Positions 8,211 through 16,748 of a DNA stretch of 23,610 bases are shown one piece after another. Location: positions 80,619 to 104,228 of the forward strand of contig NW_003116457.1 in assembly GCF_000003605.2 (NCBI RefSeq), written 5' to 3'. Numbering within the stretch: position 1 is the stretch's first letter; each line of letters opens with the position of its first letter. The notes under the pieces are model-generated. The model was not told the origin of the DNA, did not search any database, and was given only the letters and a program-made list of their open reading frames with translations. Made by a program: the position numbers and the translations under genes. The DNA is from Saccoglossus kowalevskii. Taxonomy: Eukaryota > Hemichordata > Enteropneusta > Harrimaniidae.

Positions 8211-11200
8211 CTAGTATATTTCCACTTCCTTATTGAATATTCCTTTGTCTTCCAATTCTTCTCTCACTCTTCTTAGGTATGTTGGATCGGGGTAGCCAAA
8301 ACTGTGGAAAAAACGCAGAGAATGGATATTACAATTAGGTTATTATTACTATATTAGAATATATATATATGTATATATATTATAAGTGATAATTGATTGC
8401 GTTGATTACACTGACCCCATTGAACCTCCACTTCGGCGGGTTTTATGTTGAACACTCAACACCACACGGTCGATTCGACCTCGCATATTTGTCGCCCAGA
8501 CCGTAAATAGACGCCGCTGGGCAAACGCTTTCTTCAGCAATTCTAATACGTAACGACCTTCGCGGTTGTTTGGCAAAAAAGCCATTCGTTTCAAACCCAT
8601 GTACCGCTGTCCTGGATGTGGATGTGATTCCTGGAACAAAATAAAATAAATTGCATGTGTTTATTTCAAGCATTGTTTTGCGGAATTATATACGTAGAAT
8701 AATTGTATCCGGCCACATAACCCACGAACAACTCAGAACAGCATATCGTGACTATTTCTTGCGCGCGGATTCCTCAAACGCGTGACCTGCAGATGTGGAA
8801 ATAGGACTCTAATATATCCTTTTGTCTGTAGTTGACATCTTGGACATTAATTTCTATTAAAGTATGTTTGTTTGTTTTTGTTTACGACAAATTCGAGGCA
8901 TTTTACATGTCAAGTAATATGTGTACAGGAATAAATGCAACAACTACAGTATTCGCAAGTCTCTTGCCAATATCCGATTATCACCGAGCAATTCTGTATA
9001 TTCGGCTGTGCCCCATGACTGAGTTTTCAACATCCTGGGGTGTCATAACGTCACCGAAATCGAACGCGGTGCTCTCTTTTCGATGATCAAAATTTAACTG
9101 TATTATAAATCAATATTCGATGTGAGGCATTTTCTTTTAAGATGAGGTGTGCACCAGATATTCGAGTTGTTTTGTGAATAACCACTATGTGCCCCAAGTA
9201 TTTTACTCATGTTAACACTGCGTTAAAGCGAAATTTCAATATCAATCATTACGTAGTTCTTAAGTGTTTAGCGCGCACTCGAAGCGGAATTCAAACAGCA
9301 ATGCATGACGGGATTTATCACAGAAACTGGAGGACGAATAATAACAGCGCAATATATCGTTGACCAAGTTGCTCAAATTTGAAATGGTTTTGTATTACTC
9401 TTTGTCGACTTTGCGGGCACTGCCACCAAAATGAGACATACTGAAAATTATATTGTGGACAGTATTGATAACGCGTGCACTAAGAGCGTCTCCATACTGT
9501 CTCGCAGTGTACTAACAAGGAATTGGCACACGGTATTTTGTCCTCGGCTGTATATACCATTTCAGTAATTTTCATGCTTAGGAATACAAACAAATAATTG
9601 AAATGATAATAAACATAAATGAATACCACTTATACTACATATAAATGAATACTTGCATTGCACGTAGGTGTAACAACTTACAATCGAGGAATAATTTTGA
9701 TGATTCTATGACCGGATTAATATGTACAATTTTAAAATAAATTTTGATAATGTCTTTATGATTGTTATTAATTTTAAAATGTATTGTTCTTTTCGTTGAT
9801 TGAATGTACGCCACATAAAAATACTTACTCCTTGATACCCGTCCGGAATATCGTAACAAATCACAATAGTTCCGCATTCTTCGTATCCAGGCAACGATGC
9901 AAACTCTTTATAGTAGGCCATTCTTCCATCAGATGGCTGATCACCGACATTTTTAACTAAAAGTTTGCGACAGGAAGGACATTTGGTATATTTGTTGAAA
10001 TGCCCAGTAGCACAGCTATCACATATGGAATAGCCACAGCAAGTGAGACTGCGCACAACTGTATAATCACCCTCGCACATATCACATTGGCTACCAGTCC
10101 CAGCTTTCAGGCGACTTTTCAACTCCGGTACCAGCGTGAATAGCACGTTCCCAGAATTCCAGTCGTCGACATTAGTACTGGAAGTAGTGGCAGCGCGGCG
10201 TCTGAGAACCTTTGATGGCCGGTGATCTTGATAAGTTTTAGTTGCCATATCGTGGCAGATCATCCCAGGGCTACGGTACAGAGGTAGACTCGGCAGGTCG
10301 TCAATGTTTTGAGTATTCTCATATGCATATCTTGACGCCATGGTCTGTTTGAAGAACTCGATAATTAGGCTATCCCTGACGTCACTGTCGATGTCAATGA
10401 AGGTGACCTTTTTCAGGTAGCGATTGTAGACGCAAACGGAGGAAAAATCCAAAACCGCTTTATACATTGCGTGAGCGGATATATGTCTCGGAACCCCTGT
10501 TTAAAATAACAAAACAGACATTTGAGGACGGTAGTCGTCGCGCCACGCATGCGCGAGATATATGGGTCTCATATGAACAAAGATGGCGACTTTGACTGTT
10601 TAATTAGGTATTTTTAGGTGATTGGACGGTATCTAAGGAGTCACCGACGGTAATCAGTGCAAGTCGCGCCCAGGTCAACCCTCATACTTGTGATTTCCAT
10701 TAGAAGAGTGCGTTGGATTATGGGAAAGTCAATATTTATCAAGATATCAACACAAATGTCACAAATGGGAGATGGTCACGCTTCATTCAAATCTAAAAAA
10801 ACACTTTCCCTTGGTTATATAAGCCACATTTTCTAACGTCTATTACCATGAGTTCTTGCGAGCTTCCTCCTTTCTAAACGCGCTGTGATTGGTCAAGTAG
10901 ATTTCGATTGTCATTTGAAATATATAAAACATACAAAAATATATTTATATATGAAACAAATTCATGCGTTCATTAAATGAAGAATTTCACAGAGTAATTA
11001 AAAATTGATTTCCATTCTTTTCTTTTGTTAAAAACAGTCTACGCTTTGCAGCTTTTCAGCACGAATTTCAACAACAAAAACGTACAAATACATAACTGTA
11101 GACGCGTTAATTATCCGCCGGTTTTCAATTTCGCTATTTTCGCTAACAATTAAAATCCGCTTGAAATTTATTTCAGCTAAATATGTAAAAAAAAGTTTTA

Positions 11201-14200
11201 CAAATTCGTGAACTTAAAAACCCAGTAACATTTATCAAAAACATCAAAATAGTGAAATTAAATGCCAGTGAAGTTAAATGGTTATAAAGACACGACATCA
11301 CAAACTGATCTCTGAGCTTCAAGTCGGAGTAAATAATTCTCATATTATATATATATCACATAGGGCAGTGGTCATCGCGCAGCACGTGTTCGAATTTTGC
11401 GTAAACAAACAATATATTTTACACGCGTTGCGTACGTCACTATAGGTCCCGTGTCTAGCAAGACGCGGCGCGACGACCACAGCCCTGTAACATATAGTGG
11501 GTAATATACACGTGTCATTCATTCGAAATAACGGTAAATCAATAAAATCACTTGTTTGTTCGATATGGTAATCATAATTTGGTATGAAATACAGGGTAAG
11601 CCGTTTCTCTGCGTCTAAATATAAAACAAAATCACTTACCGGAACTAATGACTGGGATCGCAATTGAGTTGGCATGGTAACGATTGGCAGCATTCAAGAC
11701 GTTCATTACAGTCTGATAAGACAAATCACCACAACGTTTTCTGTGCAGACTCCACGTAGGTCCGTATGCGTGTATGATAAACATGCAGCTAAGATTACCC
11801 GCGTGGGTAACCGCATTGTCTCCAACGTTTAAACGACCGTGCTTGAGAATCCAATTGCGAGATTCTGATTGGATGTCGTATCCACCAATGTCCACAATCG
11901 TTGTGGCGAGACCGCCGCCGTGCTCCAAACTGTCATTGGTGGAATTCACAATAATGTCCGTTGGTTCTCTGGTTATATCGCCCTGTTTAACCATGATTTC
12001 TATGCCTTCTATTGTTCTGAACTTATAATACCCTGTCTGAAGGTGATATCTGAGTTCCCTCTCCCCTGAATCAGACAACTTTATATTTCGGCTCGATGGA
12101 TCGTCGAAATCAATAAAAAACGGTCGAGAATTGTCCTTGTATTTTGGTGAAATACGTCGTCCGTCCCTCGATGAGTGAAACAGTTTTCGAAGATAGTCAT
12201 CAATTTCTGCTCTGACCGCGGTCACGTGTTTAGTATCTCCATGTATAATAAGTCGTGAGTTGTCAGAGGAAAGTTTTACGTAAACGTTCGTGTGTTCGTG
12301 ATTTATCCGTTCCACTAAATTTTGCAAAGTCAGGCTTGGTAAATTGGAGCTATATTCCCTGAGCCACAGCGCACTGTCCTGGTGTAACTCTCCGACAATG
12401 GACCTGATGAGCGCCACCAGACTCTCCTTCGCCTCTGCCACATGAGGTAATACGTTGCCTTTGCGCGGTGTTTCGGTAATCACGTATTTTCCGATATCTC
12501 GCGTGATTGTGACACCATATTTGGTTTCAATGTCGTGGAGTTCTGCGTACCTTGTTTTGGAGATGAAGAACAAAATATCTTCGTCGGCTTCCACTTCTTG
12601 CCGTAAACCTGTATATGTACGAGGTCCAAAGTTTTTCACAAGCGTAGACTTATATAGATTTCCCAATCTCAATTGCATTTCGCCCTTTCTCTCTTGTTCG
12701 TCATCAAAATGATAGAAACCCATGGAGGTTGTCGGCTTCCGTGGTAGCTGGCTGTTTCTCCGGCTACGGCTCGGCCTGTCAGTAACGCTTCCATAAGGTA
12801 TCTCCTCGTCGTCTGTTTCATATATCGTTGATTGCGTGCTTTGCATAGAGTTCCGCCTGCTTGTTCGATTCCATCCATACCCAGTGGATACTCCACGTAT
12901 GTATCTTTCGGTCACCTCCTCATTCATGTTCCTCAGGGCTTCCAATGTACCGGTGAACGTTAGATCTTCCATTTCTTCATGGCGTAGAGCGTACTTTTTA
13001 GATATTTTATCAATTCGTGCCATTTCAACAAGGGTCCAAGGTTCGGCAGTGGCAGTGACTGAGCTGAAAACCTATAGTACAGACACAGACTATGAATTTG
13101 AAAACCGGAAAGGGAGTAAATAAGAATTCACGCGAAATGAGTATCTTTCGTTCGCTACAAATGGATTACGAAAGCCACAATTAAACAACAAACAGTCAGT
13201 GAATACTTCGTGAAACAGAACTGGCTCGCAGCCAATATGTTCGAGCGAACGTAAGGTATAAAAGGGCATGGGAGAGTAGACATACGTCCACTATCTGTTG
13301 GTAGTAGCTTTGTCATAACATTGATAATATACGCGTAATTATCTTCTATACCGTATATCGTTATTTGTATTGACACTGGGACTGCGTACAGAGATCTTTT
13401 CACAAACAGTAAAACGTTTCATGTAAACGGCAAACCGTCATATGTAACGACCTTACCTTTTGACACTGCCGCGCCCTAAGTCGACTCTGGTTCCAATATA
13501 AAGGTATTTTAGAAAACTGCCTTGCATCTGCAGTGATAAATGTGAAAAGTGTTTGTTTTTTTTTTGTCTGTCAACACATTTAATTATCTGTGGTGACAAT
13601 GTCTATTATTATAATAAAGGGAGACGAACACGTTATATCAAGGTAAGCAAACATCACCGAATAAACGGCATGGTAAATACTTCGTCAAATCAAAGTAAAC
13701 ACGTACTTTCTATGTCAACAGCAACTATGAGTTTACATTATATCAAGGAGTGGATACGATATAGAACAGAGCAGTATAAAAGTGATGACAAACTGAGGTC
13801 TTTCAATTCCAGTAAGACTAAAATCTTTAAAAAAAACATTCGACTGATTTGTCACCTATTACAAACAACAAGCACTGAAACTGTCGATTTATTTATGGTA
13901 CGACGAATGTTAAAGTACTGTTATTGATCTCTTACAGTTAAAGCGGCGGAGTCGTCACCTGCGCATGCGTCAGATAACGTGCCATAACGTGTCAATATTT
14001 ACAGACAAGCGACTATCCATGAGTCTTTGCGTTTTTAGCGTGTGTTGTTATCGTCGTTTGAGACTCAATTCCCGCGCGTGCGCAGATGTCGTCCCCCGCT
14101 TTAGTTGTATTGACACAACACTGTCTCCTTTACGAACTGGGTCGTCATGTTAACACCATCTGAGCAAAATACTAAAGAACAGGGAAGAAATAATAATAGT

Positions 14201-16699
14201 TGGACTACATGTTGGTGGTCCAATAAGTGGTAGTAAGTTGGCTTCGCTGATTGGCATAGAAGCTCTACGTATACTGTTGACGCAAAACTTAACATAAACA
14301 ACATAACAATGCACTATCATGATGAAGAGTACAGATAATTTCAAATACGGAAGATTTAATGGCGGGGAGAGCGCAATTTAACTTATTGTCGTCGACACAA
14401 TGAACTCACCATGGCTGAATAGAGAACAATAAGGTACCAACGACAACGGGAGACTCAACTCTGACCCGTTGTCCATGCACGGCTTTTGTGCACTGTGGTT
14501 AATGAAATTAAACAATAGATTCAATATAGCGACGGCCGATTTATACGCTTTCGTTGAACAATTGCAGTTATTCCAACCTAGAGACGGTAAACGTTTTGAC
14601 AAGTATTTATTTAACCAAGGTTGTGATTTAAAGGCAATGTGTCGTTGTATTTTCGTATTGGGGCTGTTCGCTAGAGGTGAGAGTATAACCCGTTTAATTA
14701 CGGCTTCTTCGTTTGATCACCGACATAATCATGTATGTCAGGTAGATATCGAGAGAAACCTAACGCGGAATATTCATTATGACAAAATGGTTATCTGTTC
14801 GATCCGAGTCATAGGCGGCCACTTTTCAATTGAATCCCAAGCATATACAACGTCACGGAAATTGCTCTGTATAAAACAGCTATTAATATTCCCAAAAGAT
14901 TCCAGTAACGATATACAGAAAATTAAAGAACATGGGAGTCTTACGTAATTATTGTTATATAAGGAGAAGACTCACGAGGATGATAAGTAAATGATGATTA
15001 CGTGTCGTTGATTTGATAAAAGACTTATTATAGGCCATCAATTAGGGAGAAAAATGACGTGTCGCCCATTATTGTGTGACAATGGGACAAGGACGGGGAT
15101 CTGCGCATTAATTATTTAAGCAAACACACCCCACCTTAGTCTTGTTGTCACGTTATATTAGACAGTGCGGAGTGTGTCGAAAAATTGAGTATCTGTACAG
15201 TCGTAGCCTTCGAAGAACAAAATAGACTGTGATTAGCGAGTCGTGGACGCCTGTATTTCCACAGTACGCTTAGAAGTTTGCGAGCAAACGACATGCGAAC
15301 ATACACACATAGGTAAATTTCCAGAGAGAACATAACTAGGATTTGTTAACTTTAACAAATAATATGCCAGTGCAATTCACAATTCAAGTTGAAATACCTA
15401 CCTTTTTCGGTTTCAAAAAGAAGCAGACCATTTTCATTCATCACACCGACCCTGTGTACTGCAACAACCTGGTCGCTCTTCTCGTTTACAAACTTTTTAA
15501 GATCGTCCTCAGACATATTCACATCTGGAATGTTTGAAATGTACACTACGTTTCTCATAGTGTAATCACCTATAAAACAAACATATGGAAGTATGAAATC
15601 TACACGTACATGTACACTGATTAATTTTCTATATACTAACACATTTCACCATCGCATCAAGGTACTAAATGTGATTTCAGCCGCGGAAGGAGCAAGAAAT
15701 GTACAAATGTGCAGCTGATTGTGTTATTATCTGCCGCATTCAAATGAATTCGTCCGAGTCTAACAGCAACCCGACATGTTTTACAAAGACGGTCTAAAAT
15801 CGATCGGAAAATGTGTTACTAGTAATATGTTAATCAATCCTGTATGTCAAATAACTTGAACTAGAGTATAGTGTCTGTATCACTCGGCATATAAGCGTAC
15901 ATGTGTTATTGATTGTAACTCTGGTTTATACAACACAATTCAGTTTACATACTATTATATTTACTATACGTGAACTTCACCAGTTTGTCATGCTCCCAAA
16001 TGTGATAAGTACTTACCCGACCCCCGATTTTCAAATATCCGTGTTGATATATCTTCTACGTATTTTTTAACGCAAGATAACGCTTCCTCGTCTCCCGTGA
16101 TACGACACGGCTCATCGTTATCCATCGTTATGTTGAACTCGCCAACTTTTAGAAATAGTTTCTCATATAAGGTACCCGTCACCCAAGGTTCCAGGATTCC
16201 TGTCAACTGTGGCTTAAATACCTATTATGAAAATCACATAGTAAATTATTATACATTCAAGTAACTTGGCCAGGAATGATGGATGAGACCCGTTCTTCTT
16301 TTCTAACACTCTCATTTAATCTTAGACTTGTTCGATTCCACGTTGAGTTTATTGACACTGTCACGTCATACACATATTTACCTTAGTACATAGCTTTAGT
16401 TTGAGTTTCTGTCGACCACTGAAGAACAGTGTCTGCCTTGAAAAGTATTCGGCTTCTGTGCAAAAAAGTACACTGGTTAATTTAGACAAAACAAAATAAG
16501 TAAGAAATGTCGGGTTTTCAAGTGATTATGTGAATAACCTACCCTGTGCGGAATTAAAAATGACAAGAGCACCATGTCGACCATCTTGTAGCTTCAAACT
16601 ATTTATCGTGATATTCTTCTTCTGTTTGAAGCATTTTTCCAACGAGTCCACCTTTGTGTACCACGGGAACCCACTCACATGTACAGTCACTGTGCTCAT
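8211..16699 (-). CDS. DTX3L-like: DTX3L-like Deltex E3 ubiquitin ligase with internal macrodomain (RRM-KH-RRM-KH-macro-RING-DTC)
   Basis: Predicted ubiquitin ligase that recognises ADP-ribosylated targets. Nine GT-AG exons, in transcript order: 16699-16543, 16455-16382, 16221-16017, 15569-15402, 13527-13457, 13071-11640, 10496-9829, 8630-8410, 8301-8211. Phases at the junctions are 1,0,1,1,0,1,0,2 and the sum is 3087 nt, 1028 residues plus TAG, with no interruption. Domains: RRM 1-77, KH-like 78-145, RRM 146-225, KH-like about 226-285, Ser/Arg-rich disordered linker 285-355, KH-like about 388-450 and 469-524, macrodomain about 577-760, RING 840-878, DTC about 883-1028. Start chosen at ATG 16699 (ACC ATG AGC, A at -3) because the first RRM strand begins three residues later. 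Human DTX3L is about 740 residues and has RING-DTC but no macrodomain, so this protein combines PARP9-like and DTX3L-like parts. It is transcribed convergently to the PARP14-like gene. Confidence 0.9.
8359..8384. repeat. AT-rich dinucleotide repeat
   Basis: Interrupted (AT)n tract in the last intron (8302-8409) of the DTX3L-like gene. Confidence 0.85.
8631..9828. other. intron 7 of the DTX3L-like gene, nothing else recognised
   Basis: A 1.2-kb intron splitting the DTC domain after DIPDGYQG. Minus-strand donor GA/GTAAGT, acceptor TTGTTCCAG. No repeat or RNA gene seen. Confidence 0.7.
9970..10086 (-). other. RING finger, His-to-Tyr variant
   Basis: Residues 840-878: C840-D-M-C843, C855-C856-G-Y858-S-I-C861-D-S-C864, C875-P-S-C878. 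Spacing fits a C3HC4 RING, but the position normally holding zinc-binding His (C-x-H-x-x-C) is Tyr858. The extra adjacent Cys (855/856) could replace a ligand. The RING recruits the E2 enzyme. Confidence 0.85.
10526..10778. mobile_element. MITE-like element, copy 2 (reverse complement of copy 1)
   Basis: Read on the minus strand it aligns with 2742-3014 along most of its length: shared strings include TTCTAATGG, ATCACAAGTATGAGG, GACTTGCACT, GGTGACTCCTTA/C, ATGAGACCCATATATCT and GCGCATGCGT. One terminus (TTGA) is a mutated TTAA; the other is diverged and its boundary is approximate. It lies in intron 10497-11639 of the DTX3L-like gene, starting 30 bp from the macrodomain exon. Confidence 0.75.
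10779..11639. other. remainder of intron 6 of the DTX3L-like gene
   Basis: AT-rich, no reading frame or repeat I can support. Open frames here, such as the minus-strand one at 11340-11693, simply run through the exon boundary at 11640. Confidence 0.6.
12009..13071 (-). other. KH-like repeats and Ser/Arg-rich linker of the DTX3L-like protein
   Basis: This is the first three quarters of the 1432-nt exon, residues 226 to about 580. It begins VFSSVTATAEPWTLVEMA, echoing the exon start VFKPQLTGILEPW after RRM 1. Residues 285-355 are low complexity, with two R-R-N-S sites (Ser300, Ser332) that fit basophilic kinases. Two later strand-helix-strand units (about 388-450 and 469-524) look KH-like, the second containing NVYVKLSSDNSRLIIHGD. 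No known catalytic motif is present. Confidence 0.6.
13940..14102. mobile_element. MITE-like element, copy 3 (163 bp, related ends)
   Basis: Inverted ends start AAAGCGGCGGAGTCGTCACC (left) and, on the other strand, AAAGCGGGGGACGACATCTG (right), each followed by TGCGCA(T/C)GCG. Flanks are AGTT on both sides (13936-13939, 14103-14106), or TTAA/TTAG if the site is read like copy 1. The ends resemble copies 1 and 2 but the interior differs. It lies in intron 4 of the DTX3L-like gene. Confidence 0.65.
14107..15401. other. remainder of intron 4 of the DTX3L-like gene
   Basis: Contains a plus-strand open frame to 14948 with no recognisable domain (see rejected items). Nothing else supported. Confidence 0.5.
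15570..16016. other. intron 3 of the DTX3L-like gene, nothing else recognised
   Basis: 447-bp intron between the first KH-like exon (donor TCGG/GTAAGT) and RRM 2 (acceptor TTTTATAG), phase 1. Confidence 0.75.
16017..16221 (-). other. KH-like unit after RRM 1
   Basis: Residues 78-145. The exon opens in phase 0 with VFKPQLTGILEPW and continues VTGTLYEKLFLKV, then ITMDNDEPCRITGDEEALSC and a helix KKYVEDISTRIF, a strand-strand-helix pattern seen in the KH-like repeats of PARP14/PARP9/DTX3L proteins. An alternative in-phase acceptor five codons downstream (exon starting at 16206) is possible. Confidence 0.6.
16382..16699 (-). other. RRM 1 (exons 16699-16543 and 16455-16382)
   Basis: Residues 1-77. 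First strand VTVHVSGFPW, helix VDSLEKCFKQ, RNP1-like strand HGALVIF, helix EAEYFSRQ, last strand KLKLKL. The intron falls in phase 1 directly after the RNP1-like strand. Aromatic RNA-contact residues of classical RRMs are scarce, so RNA binding is not assured; PARP14-family RRMs may serve protein interaction. Confidence 0.75.
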
Positions 16700-16748
16700 G
16701 GTTGGCCCCGGCTTCAGTAGCTTATTGTAGCGACCGGCTAATTCATAC

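Larger units (their letters stand above)
8211..9957 (-). other. Deltex C-terminal (DTC) domain
   Basis: Residues about 883-1028 over exons 10496-9829 (end), 8630-8410 and 8301-8211. Landmarks: GDQPSDGRM, LPGYEECGTIVICYDIPDGY, HPHPGQRYMGLKRMAFLPNN, VLELLKKAF, RRLFTV, QHKTRRSGGS, FGYPDPTYLRRVREELEDKG. DTC domains bind ADP-ribose/NAD+ and support ubiquitylation of, or ADP-ribosylation of, ubiquitin. The Glu matching human DTX3L E733 is kept (E1014), while the His matching H707 is Gln986. Confidence 0.93.
10326..12009 (-). other. macrodomain of the DTX3L-like protein, canonical ADP-ribose motifs
   Basis: Residues about 577-760, in exons 13071-11640 and 10496-9829. It reads VKQGDITREPTDIIVNSTND, then SLEHGGGLA (Asn601, glycines 610-612), GDNAVTHAGNL (642-652), FIIHAYGPTW, IAIPVISSGVP and AMYKAVLDFS. 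These match the first macrodomains of PARP9 and PARP14, reported to bind and hydrolyse mono-ADP-ribose. The 10497-11639 intron cuts the ISSG loop in phase 1, and the frame continues exactly across it. Confidence 0.92.
13457..15569 (-). other. RRM 2 (exons 15569-15402 and 13527-13457)
   Basis: Residues 146-225. First strand NVVYISNIPDVN, helix SEDDLKKFVNEK, RNP1-like strand NGLLLFE, helix DARQFSKI, last strand RLRARQ. The second half is a 71-nt exon, 1.9 kb away across intron 4, found by matching the RRM 1 layout: acceptor CACTGCAG, donor AAAAG/GTAAGG, phase 1 in and phase 0 out. It is too short to show as an open frame. Confidence 0.8.

Noticed and set aside
8406-8412. Reading the DTC exon through to the in-frame TAA as the protein end
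   Set aside because: A donor GT/GTAATC two bases into the last codon joins in phase 2 to the 8211-8301 exon, which supplies the conserved G-Y-P-D-P and E-E-L motifs every Deltex domain needs.
13155-13403. Minus-strand peptide starting near PVSIQITIYGIEDN, at first thought to be an extra RRM exon
   Set aside because: Its possible splice sites are phase 1 in and out, while the intron containing it is phase 0. The true second half of RRM 2 was found at 13457-13527.
13553-13927. Plus-strand 124-codon open frame
   Set aside because: No domain, no supporting splice signals, and it begins in sequence antisense to intron 4 beside the RRM 2 exon.
14469-14948. Plus-strand 159-codon open frame inside intron 4 of the DTX3L-like gene
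   Set aside because: No recognisable domain, begins from TTG (first ATG at 14475), lies antisense within an intron, and an open frame of this length is expected about once by chance in AT-rich DNA of this size.
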